Assembly: GCA_007693945.1 (NCBI GenBank)
Contig: RECP01000068.1
Coordinates: forward strand, 37,149 to 101,148
Origin: Spirochaetaceae bacterium
Lineage (GTDB): Bacteria > Spirochaetota > Spirochaetia > DSM-27196 > PWMO01
DNA: 64,000 nucleotides
Direction of reading: 5' to 3'
Position 1 is the stretch's first letter. Each line of letters begins with the position of its first letter. A program made the position numbers and the translations under genes. This document shows, one piece after another, positions 35,942 to 45,145 of the stretch. The notes beneath the pieces were generated by a model, which ran no database searches, was not told where the DNA came from, and was given only the letters and a program-made list of their open reading frames with translations.

Positions 35942-37274
35942 GAATCCTGACCAGCTGCTCTTTCTCGACCAGGTCCATGACCCGCGCTTCGACAAATTGC
36001 CTGGCGACGTCGGAGAAATGGCCGGCTGTCATGCAGAAGCCGCGCCCGGCTTTGAGTTCCTTCAGGCGCGCGTGAAAATCACGCAGCATCAGCTCGCCGG
36101 TCTGACCGCTGCTGCGGATGAAACGGAACAGGATCAGGTTCAACCACGTGCTGGTCTCGATTTCGGCCAGAACGTCGGCGTACTCGTTGCGCGTCATTGA
36201 GATGTCGGTGATCTTTACCTGGGCCTGCGGAAAAAAGCCGTTGACCACCTTGCGGCAGAGTCCCAGAAACTCGGAGGAACCGCCGCCCAGGAAGACCTGC
36301 AGGTTGCGGTTCGAATGCAGCTCACGCATGCGCTCGAGCTGGGCTGCGGTGTCCTTGTAACCGGGCCGTTCCTCGTGCACCTGCTCCAGCAGTGCGAGCG
36401 CCGCGCCAATCTTCTGCACGCGGCTGCAGGCGCCGGCGAGGCGGTAGCGCAGTTCAATTGCGACGTCGGGCTCAATCCCCTGATGGCTCAGGCCGAGCTC
36501 AAAGTCGGTCAGGGCCTGTTCGTACTGCTTGTGCTTGAGCCGGATGGTGCCGCAGAACAGTGCGGACCGCGGTCCAACGTCCGGATCGGTCCTCAGATCC
36601 GAGAAGACCCGCCCTGCCTGCTCTTCCTGCCCGAGTTCAAAGTAGGCCCGGGCCAGGACAAACCGCGATTCCGTATCCTCCGGTTGCAGCTCGGTGACCA
36701 CTCGCAACAGTCCGATGGCGTCGTTGTACTTCTTGATCTTGTAGAGAGCCTGAGCGAGGTAACGGTTGGTACCAATGTGTTCGGGCTTGTCCTCACGAGC
36801 TGCGCGCAGGTATGAGATCGCCTTCTCGAAATTCCGTCGCAGAAACTCCAGATAGCCGAGGCTGTAGTTCAAGTCGAAGCCGTCGCCGTTCAGCGAACGC
36901 GCAAACAGCAGCGACTTGTAGGCGGTATCGTACTGCTCGAGCTGCAGTGCGCAGAGTCCGTGACGCAGGTTGATGAAGAACGCGTCAAGCTCAGGGTTGG
37001 CGGCACTGAGTTCGAGCAGCGCCGCGTAGGACTTGAACGCCTTGTCCCACGCCTGTTCGTCGTAGTAGAGATCTGCCAGCGCCCGCAGCGCCTCCGGATC
37101 CCTGGGGTTCTGGCTCAGCGCCCGGGTGGCCGCGCGTACCACCGACTCGCGGTCGCGCCGGTGCCGGCGTTTGCCGCCGGCTGAACGCGGTTTGCCTCGG
37201 ACAAGCACCAGCGCCAGACCGGTGAGGACAAGGATGGCGACCATCAACAGACCCATCAGCGTCAAATCAGGCAC
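35925..37274 (-). CDS. Membrane-anchored TPR protein with Mrr-like C-terminal domain
   Basis: A 449-residue protein. An N-terminal transmembrane helix (LMGLLMVAILVLTGLALVLV) is followed by a basic stretch (KRRHRRDRE), then about seven TPR units (residues 50-320, e.g. DPEALRALADLYYDEQAWDKAF). The C-terminal 120 residues resemble the Mrr-type restriction endonuclease-like fold: the last motif GRGFCMTAGHFSDVARQFVEARVMDLVEKEQLVRIL matches the typical end of Mrr domains, but the catalytic Asp...Gln-x-Lys is not recognisable (LNLILFRFIR stands there). Starts at GTG, 6 nt after a consensus GATAAT, so probably leaderless. Scaffold role likely. Confidence 0.8.
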   Translation of the reverse strand: MPDLTLMGLLMVAILVLTGLALVLVRGKPRSAGGKRRHRRDRESVVRAATRALSQNPRDPEALRALADLYYDEQAWDKAFKSYAALLELSAANPELDAFFINLRHGLCALQLEQYDTAYKSLLFARSLNGDGFDLNYSLGYLEFLRRNFEKAISYLRAAREDKPEHIGTNRYLAQALYKIKKYNDAIGLLRVVTELQPEDTESRFVLARAYFELGQEEQAGRVFSDLRTDPDVGPRSALFCGTIRLKHKQYEQALTDFELGLSHQGIEPDVAIELRYRLAGACSRVQKIGAALALLEQVHEERPGYKDTAAQLERMRELHSNRNLQVFLGGGSSEFLGLCRKVVNGFFPQAQVKITDISMTRNEYADVLAEIETSTWLNLILFRFIRSSGQTGELMLRDFHARLKELKAGRGFCMTAGHFSDVARQFVEARVMDLVEKEQLVRILNKTS

Positions 37275-37280
37275 TGAGGC

Positions 37281-37309
37281 ATTATCCGGGGGCCGCCATC
37301 ATCTGTCAA
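37281..37309 (-). promoter_or_regulatory. Promoter of TPR gene, predicted leaderless
   Basis: Reverse strand: perfect TTGACA (37309-37304), 17-nt spacer, GATAAT (37286-37281), then 6 nt to the GTG start. Strongest example of the leaderless promoter class in this window. Confidence 0.72.
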
Positions 37310-37368
37310 CAGAATCCCCCGACGCCGTAGCATGGGCCGCCGGCATGCGGCCGGCGAGTGATCCGCAC

Positions 37369-37406
37369 TACGATTGATTGACAAACTGCCGATAAAGAAA
37401 TAGGCT
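37369..37406 (+). promoter_or_regulatory. Overlapping sigma-28-like and sigma-70-like promoter elements
   Basis: GCCGATAA (37388-37395) is a perfect match to the sigma-28 (FliA) -10, with TACG 15 nt upstream in place of TAAA. A TTGACA (37378-37383) with TAGGCT 17 nt downstream (37401-37406) overlaps it. Either could drive the Hsp70-domain gene; the -35 of the first and -10 of the second are weak. Confidence 0.4.
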
Positions 37407-37432
37407 GATTTTGCGAGACGAGGAGGCGGCAC

Positions 37433-38542
37433 GTGTCGGGATCCCACATCGGGATAAAAACCGCGGATGGGTCCTTCTATCCCATCTGTGCAAAGACCGC
37501 AGAAGGACGAAAACGACTTATTCTCACCACCGCGCACGATAATCAGCAGGCGGTGCACATATCGCTTTATCAGGGGGACGAGCCGGGAGAGGGCTCGGCA
37601 GATGCGGAGTATATCGGAACTCTGGTGGTGGAAAACCTGGTGCCTGCACCACAAGGCCGGATGGAAGTCAGTCTGGTACTCGGCCTCAATGATTCCGGCA
37701 ACCTCACCGCCACCGCCACCGACGTCACCAGCGGGGAGTACCAGAGTCTTTCGGTCAACCTGGCGTCGGTTGACGAGCAGAGCCTGTTCTCAGCGTCAAG
37801 TTTCTCGCTCGAGGAGCTGGAGGAAGAACGCTTGGGTGAAGGCTCTGAGCCCGACGAAGACAGTACTGCCGCAGCGCAACAGTCGGCGGCTGGAGCCTCA
37901 GGCAGTGAAGCGCTCGAGGATGACTTGCCGGTTGATGAGGCCCTGACACTGGAAGAACTGGACGACGACTTCAGCTTTGAATCCGGTGCGGAGCAGGATG
38001 CCGCCTGGCAGGAGACGCTCGACTCGGACGAAAGACGCTTTGCGGCAGAAGATGGTGCGGTCGGCGAGGGCGGGCAGGCGGATTCCGGACCGCGGTCCGA
38101 CGAGGAGTTCGACCTGGGACTGGATGAGGAAGAGATCGACTTCGACTTCGACATCGAAGACGGGGAACCCCGTCTGGAGCTTGACGGCGACGCTGCCGAG
38201 GCCCCGTACCCGGCCGACACCGGGCAGGAGCAGCCTTCCGCGGTTGTCGCCGGGCACGAGCCCGATACGCAGCCCGAGTTGGTGAAGTCGGTGCGTACCG
38301 GCTTCACGGCCGATCTGGAGAGTCAGCGCGAGCAGAGCGGCCCTGGTATCGTGATGTTTCTCGGATTTCTTCTGCTGGCGCTTGCGGCGCTCGGTTTTCT
38401 GACGTACATTATCTTTCGTGCAATTGAGACTCCCGATATACCACCGCTGGAAGCGGGGCTGCTGTACGTTCCGTTTGCTGGTGCTGGCCGTGCTCGCACT
38501 CACGCCCGGGTGTGCCGAAAGCGCGGACGTCTGGGGCTATGA
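37433..38542 (+). CDS. Membrane protein with Hsp70 substrate-binding-like domain
   Basis: A 369-residue protein whose N-terminal 110 residues match the beta-sandwich substrate-binding domain of DnaK without its ATPase: IGIKTADGSFYPICAKTAEGRKR, ILTTAHDNQQAVHISLYQGDE, LVVENLVPAPQGRMEVSLVLGL and LTATATDVTSGEYQSLSV follow DnaK SLGIETAGG, QTFTTAADNQ, GIPPAPRG and NVSAKDKATGKEQS. Next come about 180 very acidic residues and one transmembrane helix (306-328), giving an N-in topology. GTG start with AGGAGG 6 nt upstream. The C-terminal 41 residues overlap the lytic transglycosylase gene by 125 nt. Probably recognises peptides on the cytoplasmic side of the membrane. Confidence 0.8.
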   Translation: MSGSHIGIKTADGSFYPICAKTAEGRKRLILTTAHDNQQAVHISLYQGDEPGEGSADAEYIGTLVVENLVPAPQGRMEVSLVLGLNDSGNLTATATDVTSGEYQSLSVNLASVDEQSLFSASSFSLEELEEERLGEGSEPDEDSTAAAQQSAAGASGSEALEDDLPVDEALTLEELDDDFSFESGAEQDAAWQETLDSDERRFAAEDGAVGEGGQADSGPRSDEEFDLGLDEEEIDFDFDIEDGEPRLELDGDAAEAPYPADTGQEQPSAVVAGHEPDTQPELVKSVRTGFTADLESQREQSGPGIVMFLGFLLLALAALGFLTYIIFRAIETPDIPPLEAGLLYVPFAGAGRARTHARVCRKRGRLGL

Positions 38543-40712
38543 CGTAGAGCTGGCGCGCACCAAGCTGCGCGAGCGCCGCTACGAGCCGTTTCTGTCACTC
38601 GACTTCAGTGAAATCGATACCTCCGAAGCTCAGCGACTGGGCGACGGGTCGGCTTACTACCTGGCGCTGATCTTCGAACGTGCCGGTCTGCAGCAGGAAT
38701 CGCTGCGTCTGCTGCAGCAGTCCTGGACGGCTGATCCCGAGCCGTGGCGGCGCCGCTCACTGATTGCGCTGCTCGAGCGTCAGCTTGCCGCTGAGCACTA
38801 TCAGGATACACTGCTCCTGAGCAGGCAGGCGCTGGAGCACTACGGCGAGGACAGCGAGATCGCGTTCTATAGCCTGGAGGCGCTCTACCGCGCCGCTTCG
38901 TATGCCGACCTGCTGGCCGGGATCGAGGCTCGCGAAACTGCCGCTCCGGTCTCGCCCGCGGATGAGGCCGGACGCTGGATTCCCGGCATCGACATCGCGC
39001 TCTGGCACGCGGTGGCCGCCTACCGCCTGCAGAAGCCCGACTGGATCGACCGGTTCTATGCCGTGTTTTCCGACTATCCGGCAACGGCGCATCATGCGCG
39101 GCTGTTTCTGTTTGCACGCAATCAAGGCGACATCCTGCCGCGTTTCGATCGACGGCAGCGATTGTTGATCGAGGCGCGCTACCATCTGGCGGACGGACGC
39201 TCTGACCAGTCCGCACGGCTGTTTCGCACCCTCATCGATGATGCGGCAGCGGACGCCGAACAGGCCGTTGAGCTGACCGGTTCGGCTCTGCTGCCCGATC
39301 TCGGCCGCGCACTGACCGCCGGTGGCGACTGGCGCCTGTCCGCTCCGGCGATTGAAAAACTGCTGAATGTTGTTGCCGGACGCGTCTCGCGCGAGCAGCT
39401 GGCTCGCCTGTACGAGTACCTGGGCCGCGTGCAACGCTCGGGGGGCAATCGCGCAGCCGCGCTGAGCTCTTTCCGGCGCGCGCTTGAACTGGACAACCGC
39501 GGTGCGGACCGCGATCGCGTTGCGTGGTACGTGCTGCAGTTGCTGATCAGCGGTGAACCGGCGGCGGCGGTCGGCTTTCTGGAGACGCACGCCGGCGGCT
39601 TCCACGGGCCGAGCCGTTTTAACGGTCTGCTCGACGAACTGGCATCGCAGTTGGTTCGGCGCCGGGACTGGTCCGCATTGCAGCGTGCCGAGCGAGCGCT
39701 GGACGGGAATGTCGATGAGGGCAGCCTGGCGCAGTACGCGGTCATCAACGCGGCCGCGGCGCGGGCCGGGTTGGCTGCCGCGCGCGACCGCGACGATGAG
39801 CATTACCTGCGCCGCGCACGCGAACAGTGGCACAATCCGTACTACGCGCTGGTGGCGGCTGTACTGCTGGATGCGGCCAGGGGTATGCTCGACGGGCATG
39901 GCGGCCCGCCGGTCAACCCGGCGGTTGAGGGTTCGCTGCTTCCTGACGCCGACGCGGCGCAGGCAGCGCAGCGCGGTGACGATCAAGCAGCCGACTGTGC
40001 GCTTGCGGCGTATGTCGCCGGTTACTTTGCTCACGGACTGCTTGTCGAAGGCTACCTGGCCGCGCGCCTCTACGAGGCCGATCTGCCCGACCGGGCGCTC
40101 GTCGAGTACGCCGCGATCATTGCCGAGTCGGGCAACTATCTCGATTCGCTGCGCCTGATGGATGTAGTCGTGCGGCGCTCCAGCCGGGTTCCGCCGCGAG
40201 AATGGGCCTACCTGATGTATCCGCGCGCTTTCGCGCAGGAGATGGCGGCCGTCATTCAGGCCGAGAGGCTCGAGCCGGAGCTATTCTACGCTCTGGTACG
40301 TGAGGAGAGTTATTTCTCGGCCGATATCAGCTCCCACGTCGGCGCTATCGGACTGGCGCAACTGATGCCGGCCACCGCAGCTGAGGTTGCCCGCGCGATG
40401 CGGCTGGAGAATCCCGACCTCATAGATCCGCAGACCAACCTGTCGCTCGGCGCACGCTACCTGCGTGCACAGATCGATCGTTTCGGGTCGCTGCAGGACG
40501 CGTTGCTGGCCTATAACGCAGGACCGACGCGAGTACGCCGCTGGCGGGCGCAGAACGGGACACTGCCGCCGCTACTCTATCAGGAAGCGGTGCCGTTTCA
40601 CGAGACGCGCCATTACGTGCGCAAGATACTGGTAAGCGCCGCCTTCTACGGACGGCTCTATGGCGGCGTTGAGCCCGATACGGTCTTCATGCAGCTGTTC
40701 GGAGAACCGTGA
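38418..40712 (+). CDS. Lytic murein transglycosylase lipoprotein (Slt family)
   Basis: A 764-residue lipoprotein: basic n-region, then CTFRLLVLAVLALTPGC with lipobox LTPGC. A long helical superhelical region of TPR-like repeats (to about residue 600) precedes an SLT domain with ELFYALVREESYF (catalytic Glu near 630), SHVGAIGLAQLMPATA and LLAYNAGPTRVRRW. It cleaves peptidoglycan glycan strands to anhydromuropeptides at the outer-membrane face. No stronger start is visible downstream before the signal peptide, so the 125-nt overlap with the preceding gene is probably real. FtsK follows. Confidence 0.9.
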   Translation: MQLRLPIYHRWKRGCCTFRLLVLAVLALTPGCAESADVWGYDVELARTKLRERRYEPFLSLDFSEIDTSEAQRLGDGSAYYLALIFERAGLQQESLRLLQQSWTADPEPWRRRSLIALLERQLAAEHYQDTLLLSRQALEHYGEDSEIAFYSLEALYRAASYADLLAGIEARETAAPVSPADEAGRWIPGIDIALWHAVAAYRLQKPDWIDRFYAVFSDYPATAHHARLFLFARNQGDILPRFDRRQRLLIEARYHLADGRSDQSARLFRTLIDDAAADAEQAVELTGSALLPDLGRALTAGGDWRLSAPAIEKLLNVVAGRVSREQLARLYEYLGRVQRSGGNRAAALSSFRRALELDNRGADRDRVAWYVLQLLISGEPAAAVGFLETHAGGFHGPSRFNGLLDELASQLVRRRDWSALQRAERALDGNVDEGSLAQYAVINAAAARAGLAAARDRDDEHYLRRAREQWHNPYYALVAAVLLDAARGMLDGHGGPPVNPAVEGSLLPDADAAQAAQRGDDQAADCALAAYVAGYFAHGLLVEGYLAARLYEADLPDRALVEYAAIIAESGNYLDSLRLMDVVVRRSSRVPPREWAYLMYPRAFAQEMAAVIQAERLEPELFYALVREESYFSADISSHVGAIGLAQLMPATAAEVARAMRLENPDLIDPQTNLSLGARYLRAQIDRFGSLQDALLAYNAGPTRVRRWRAQNGTLPPLLYQEAVPFHETRHYVRKILVSAAFYGRLYGGVEPDTVFMQLFGEP

Positions 40713-40773
40713 CCCGCGGTATCCGGCGCGTTTGCCTGTCAACGTCGGCCGACGAAACACCGATAGAGTAACT

Positions 40774-43134
40774 ATGATGCAGCAGCGATCGACATCGCTG
40801 GTCGCCGCCTCGATTCTGGTGTCGACCGGTGTGGTACTCCTGGCGTCGTGCGTAACGCACGTGCTCGGTGCGGGTAGCCGGAGTTTCTTTCTTCTCATTC
40901 TGGAACTGCCGGGACAGTTCCTGTATCACAGTTTCCACGCCGCAGGGTTCTTTGTGCCGCTGTTCTTTCTGGCCGCCGGCGTACTGGTGACGCGTCCGGC
41001 AGTGGCGACCACCTCAGTGCTCTATCTCAATCTCTCCGTACTGCCGTTTCTGTCGCTCAGCCTGTCGTTGCGGCTCTTCTTTGGGGCCAACATCCGGCGC
41101 TCGCTTGGCACGCGCGTGATCGCCGACGCCATGACGCCACCTGGCGGCGCCCTGGCGCTGCTTGCGCTGGCGCTGGTGCTGATCCTGATGATCCGCAGAC
41201 TCGGCCTATGGATCGAGCGAGGCGCCAGCAGGCATGCCGACCGGCAGCCCGCAGCCCTGATTTCCGATACACGCGCGGACCGTTTTGCCGCGCAGCCCGC
41301 GGTTGATGCTGACGTCGACGGAGAACTCGAGTGCGTGGAGGTGGACTGGACCGCTCCCCCGGTGGCACAGATGGTCGCCGACTCATTGGCCGCGTTGCAC
41401 CGCGGGCCGGAGAACGACCCGCTGGATCAGGCCGACCCGCAGTGGCACGCTGACGGCGACGCACTGCTCGATGATGCCGATCTGCTGGAGGAAGACGGCG
41501 ACGATGACGGTGCCGGCGATGCCGCGGTCGGAGATGCGGAGTTCGATGACGGCGGGGTCGAACCGCTGAACGATGCGTCGTCTGAGCCGGAGGTGCTGGC
41601 GTTGCGCTTTGCGGGGGGGAGCTTTGAAGATGTCCCCGGCCGAATCGCACCCGGCTCGGGGTCGGCAGAGGCCGCGCAGCACGGCGGCCACAATACGCCG
41701 GCGCGCCGCGCTCCGCGGCGCCGCAACAGTCGCTACCACGTTCCGATCGACGGCCTGCTGGACAAGTACGCCGACGTCGGCTACTGGGTGATTGACGACG
41801 AGACGCGCCAGGCCGCGGAGCTGCTGCGCGTCACGCTGCAGGAGTTCCAGATTACAGCCGAAGTGACCGGTATCCGCAAGGGTCCGGTGATCACAATGTT
41901 CGAGATCCTGCCGGCCCCGGGGGTCAAGCTGGCCAAGATCACCAACCTGGCCGACAACATCGCGTTGCGGCTGGCCGCCCAGAGCGTACGAATCGTGGCG
42001 CCGATACCCGGCAAGCACGCAGTGGGGATCGAGATCCCCAACCGGAACCGCAACATCGTCTCCTTCGGCGAGCTGCTGCAGGAAGAGCGGTTCCGTAATC
42101 CCAAGATGTCGATCCCGATCGCGCTGGGCAAGGACATTCCGGGTGACGCCCAGATTGTCGACCTGACGCGTACGCCGCACCTGCTGATTGCCGGCGCCAC
42201 CGGCTCGGGAAAGTCGGTATGCGTCAACTCGATCATCTGTTCGATTCTCTACCGGCGCTCACCGTGCGAAGTGAAGATGATGCTGATCGATCCCAAGATT
42301 GTAGAGCTCAAGTTCTACAACGACATCCCGCATCTGCTGACGCCGGTGATCACCGATCCCAGGCGCGCCTTTCAGGCCCTGCAGTGGTGCATCTACGAGA
42401 TGGAGCGGCGTTACAGTCTTCTTGACAGCCTGGCGGTACGTGATGTGCGGTCCTACAACGCCAAGGTCGAGAAGCGTAATCTTGCTACCGAGCCGTTGCC
42501 CTACATCGTGGTGGTCATTGACGAGTTTGCCGATCTGATGCAGACCAGCGGCAAGGAGCTTGAGTCAACCCTGGCCCGGCTGGCGGCAATGTCGCGAGCG
42601 GTCGGTATTCACCTGGTGCTGGCCACCCAGCGCCCGTCAACCGACGTGATCACCGGTCTGATAAAGGCCAACATACCGTCGAGGATCGCCTTCATGGTAT
42701 CGAGCAAAGTCGACTCGCGGATCATTCTCGATACACAAGGTGCCGAGAAACTGCTCGGTCAGGGCGACATGCTGTTCACCTCAGCCTGGGATCCGTTCCC
42801 TTCGCGCATGCAGGGCGCCTTCCTGTCCGAAGAGGAGGTCGAGCGAATTGTCGAGCACGTCAAAACGCTCGGCGAGCCGGAGTATATTGATGACGAGATC
42901 TTTCTCGACGAGGATGACGAAGACTACATCCGCGATGAGCTCGAAGATCCGCTGATGGAGAAGGCCATCGAGATCGTCGTAACGGCCAAGAAGGCCTCGG
43001 CATCCTACCTGCAGCGGCGTCTCAAGATCGGCTACAATCGTGCCGCGCGCCTGGTGGAAGAAATGGAGCGCATCGGGATTGTCGGTCCTCAGAACGGCAG
43101 CAAGCCGCGCGACATAATCAGCGCTCCGCACTGA
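40774..43134 (+). CDS. ftsK: DNA translocase FtsK/SpoIIIE
   Basis: About 786 residues. Four hydrophobic segments in the first 135 residues anchor it at the septum; an acidic linker (ADLLEEDGDDDGAG) of about 170 residues follows. The motor has the beta domain, Walker A GATGSGKS (474-481), Walker B YIVVVIDEFADLM (about 577-589), ATQRPSTDVITG and the C-terminal winged-helix gamma domain (KKASASYLQRRLKIGYNRAARLVEEME) that reads KOPS sites. It moves chromosome ends during division. Start is the first ATG of an ATGATG pair; no good Shine-Dalgarno. Confidence 0.97.
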   Translation: MMQQRSTSLVAASILVSTGVVLLASCVTHVLGAGSRSFFLLILELPGQFLYHSFHAAGFFVPLFFLAAGVLVTRPAVATTSVLYLNLSVLPFLSLSLSLRLFFGANIRRSLGTRVIADAMTPPGGALALLALALVLILMIRRLGLWIERGASRHADRQPAALISDTRADRFAAQPAVDADVDGELECVEVDWTAPPVAQMVADSLAALHRGPENDPLDQADPQWHADGDALLDDADLLEEDGDDDGAGDAAVGDAEFDDGGVEPLNDASSEPEVLALRFAGGSFEDVPGRIAPGSGSAEAAQHGGHNTPARRAPRRRNSRYHVPIDGLLDKYADVGYWVIDDETRQAAELLRVTLQEFQITAEVTGIRKGPVITMFEILPAPGVKLAKITNLADNIALRLAAQSVRIVAPIPGKHAVGIEIPNRNRNIVSFGELLQEERFRNPKMSIPIALGKDIPGDAQIVDLTRTPHLLIAGATGSGKSVCVNSIICSILYRRSPCEVKMMLIDPKIVELKFYNDIPHLLTPVITDPRRAFQALQWCIYEMERRYSLLDSLAVRDVRSYNAKVEKRNLATEPLPYIVVVIDEFADLMQTSGKELESTLARLAAMSRAVGIHLVLATQRPSTDVITGLIKANIPSRIAFMVSSKVDSRIILDTQGAEKLLGQGDMLFTSAWDPFPSRMQGAFLSEEEVERIVEHVKTLGEPEYIDDEIFLDEDDEDYIRDELEDPLMEKAIEIVVTAKKASASYLQRRLKIGYNRAARLVEEMERIGIVGPQNGSKPRDIISAPH

Positions 43135-43164
43135 GGCCGCCCGGTCGACCGTGGGCCTGCGACC

Positions 43165-43881
43165 TCAGCTCTCGATGCTGAGACGGACACGCTTTGCGGC
43201 CAGCGCGTCGCGCAGGGCAGCGAAGCTGACAGTCTCGGCCTCATACGCAAACCAGCGCATGGCGATATCATCCAGAAAATGGGCGTCCGAATTGCAGATG
43301 CGGGTATAGTCGTGCGTGTCCAGCGGGCACGGCGAGCGCGTCACCTCGACCGCGGCGTACGGGGCGTGCGGCAGGAAACCGAGCTGAGAGCCCATGCTGT
43401 TGACCGATCGATCTATGTGCGCCGGGATGAACAGCCCTCCCCGGCTGTTCACGGCCTCGCAAATCTCGTCAACACTGTAGTCAAGGGCCCCGACGAGGTG
43501 TTTCTCAACCGCACCGAGAATGTTTTCGTCGACGTCGACGTAGACCTGGTCGCCGAGTTTGGCGGGGATGTTCTGCACGTCCGCCAGTGCGCGGTAGAAC
43601 AGCTCTCCCGCGTCCAGCGCCTGCTCGACGGTCGCAAACAGGCAGAGCAGGTGCACCTCTTCGCGGCTGGTAGCTTCAATTCCGTACAGCGCCGCCACTC
43701 CCTCACGCCGGCACGCCTCGGCAAATGCCGGGCAGTTGAGAGCGCTGTTGTGGTCGGCCAGTGCTACCAGGTCCAATCCGCGCTGCTTCGCGGTCACCGC
43801 GATGGCCGACGGAGAGCACTCCAGATCGCCGCACGGACTCAGGCACGAGTGGAGATGCAGATCGGCGCGAAACCACGGCAT
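43165..43881 (-). CDS. PHP-domain metal-dependent phosphoesterase
   Basis: A 238-residue PHP protein. Metal-binding motifs: DLHLHSCLSPCG (residues 7-18), ALADHNS, GIEATSREEVHLLCLF, IPAHIDR and CNSDAHFLDD. This class (TrpH-like) hydrolyses phosphates from small molecules or nucleotides; the specific substrate is unknown. Fourth gene of the rex cassette, 8 nt after the DRTGG gene. Confidence 0.9.
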   Translation of the reverse strand: MPWFRADLHLHSCLSPCGDLECSPSAIAVTAKQRGLDLVALADHNSALNCPAFAEACRREGVAALYGIEATSREEVHLLCLFATVEQALDAGELFYRALADVQNIPAKLGDQVYVDVDENILGAVEKHLVGALDYSVDEICEAVNSRGGLFIPAHIDRSVNSMGSQLGFLPHAPYAAVEVTRSPCPLDTHDYTRICNSDAHFLDDIAMRWFAYEAETVSFAALRDALAAKRVRLSIES

Positions 43882-43889
43882 CGAAGCGG

Positions 43890-44225
43890 CTACTCCGCCT
43901 GGAGTCGGTTATAGACCTCGGCGCTGACGGTGAACTGATTCTTGGGGGTCGTAAACACCGCGATGCACTCGCTGCGAGCGGTTTCGAGCATGTCATCGGG
44001 GATGGGGCGCGAGTTGCAGATCACGATAGCGGCAATTCCGGCCATACTGGCTACGGCCACCGCATTCTTGTGCGCCTGGATGGTGATCAGCACGCTTCCT
44101 TCCGCGGCATTGGCCATTACGTCGCTGAGCAGATCGGACGTGTAGCCGTGCTGGATGTCACGGTCCTGGAACTGATCCTGAACGGCGGTGTAGCCGAGCG
44201 AGGAACTCATCTCTGAGAGCTTCAT
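43890..44225 (-). CDS. DRTGG-domain protein
   Basis: 111 residues consisting almost entirely of a DRTGG-like domain (GSVLITIQAHKNAVAVASMAGIAAIVICN), found in HprK and beside CBS domains. ATG 44225 is chosen (AAGGAG 7 nt upstream), overlapping the preceding stop as ATGA. In other anaerobes such small proteins sit beside hydrogenase and redox-sensing genes together with PHP and anti-sigma-like ATPases. Here no hydrogenase is present in the window. Ligand unknown. Confidence 0.85.
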   Translation of the reverse strand: MKLSEMSSSLGYTAVQDQFQDRDIQHGYTSDLLSDVMANAAEGSVLITIQAHKNAVAVASMAGIAAIVICNSRPIPDDMLETARSECIAVFTTPKNQFTVSAEVYNRLQAE

Positions 44226-45145
44226 GTCTGATCTCCTTTGTCGAATCGGATCGTGGCGCAAACCCGGGTTCCTCCCGGCGATGATTCAATTGCGAAGTCA
44301 TCTGAAACGCGTTTGGTATTGGGCAAGCCCATACCGGCGCCAAACCCCAGCGATCGGACCCATTCGGTCGCGGTTGTGTAGCCTTCTTCCACCGCCTGGT
44401 CCACGTCTTCAATTCCCGGTCCGGTATCGACCGTTTCGATGACCGCCGTATCGCCGCTCAATGAGAAGAAGATCTTGCCGCCATTGGAGTGCACCACCAG
44501 GTTCATTTCAAGCTCGTAGGCCGCTACGGCCACTCGACGGACCGCCTTGGAGTTGGCGATGTGCTCCTTGCAGATCTTCTTGATCTCGAATGACGCCTTG
44601 CCCGCGTTCTCGAAATCAAACTTGCGCACCGCGAACTCGCGCGAGGTGCCGCTGGACGGGGTGGTGCTGGTATCCGGCGGGATCCTGCTCTCCAGCTTCT
44701 CGACCTCCTTGTTGAACTCCATCAGCAAAGCCACCAGGATGTCGCGACTGGTAATGATACCTACCAGATGCTTGTTGCGGTCAAGGATCGGAAAGCGCCC
44801 GTAACGGTACTTATCAAAATAGGAGATGCCGAACGACAGCGGCATGTCCTCTTCCAGCACAATCAGGTTGCGCGCCATGCGTTCTTCTACCCTGTCGTCT
44901 ATGTGACCTTCATCGAGCGCCTGCAGGATATCGTCGACGCTGATCATGCCGAGCAGCCGGCCGTCTTCGGCAACCGGCACGCCGGTTATGCCGTTCTCTT
45001 TCATGATCGCCTGGACGCTGCGCAGCGGCGTACCGCGCTTGACGGTGATGACCTTCTCGGTCATGACGTCACGAATACGCAGCCGGTAGATCAGCTCCAT
45101 CAGAAACGATGGCGAGTCCTCCGTGTCGATCGGAATCGGGTTCAT
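44222..45145 (-). CDS. CBS-pair protein with GHKL (anti-sigma-like) ATPase domain
   Basis: About 307 residues. Two CBS motifs occupy residues 20-140 (IRDVMTEKVITVKRGTPLRSV and ITSRDILVALLMEF), which usually bind adenine nucleotides. A GHKL ATPase follows, with N box (AYELEMNLVVHS), G1 (DTGPGI) and G2 (GFGAGMGLPNTKRVSD), as in RsbW/SpoIIAB-type serine kinases. It may sense energy state and bind or phosphorylate a partner. ATG 45145 with CAGGAG about 7 nt upstream; overlaps rex by 4 nt. Confidence 0.9.
   Translation of the reverse strand: MNPIPIDTEDSPSFLMELIYRLRIRDVMTEKVITVKRGTPLRSVQAIMKENGITGVPVAEDGRLLGMISVDDILQALDEGHIDDRVEERMARNLIVLEEDMPLSFGISYFDKYRYGRFPILDRNKHLVGIITSRDILVALLMEFNKEVEKLESRIPPDTSTTPSSGTSREFAVRKFDFENAGKASFEIKKICKEHIANSKAVRRVAVAAYELEMNLVVHSNGGKIFFSLSGDTAVIETVDTGPGIEDVDQAVEEGYTTATEWVRSLGFGAGMGLPNTKRVSDDFAIESSPGGTRVCATIRFDKGDQT

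Noticed and set aside
35925..37274. Active Mrr-type restriction system
   Set aside because: No catalytic Asp/Gln-x-Lys, no methyltransferase or specificity gene nearby, and the protein is membrane-anchored with TPRs.
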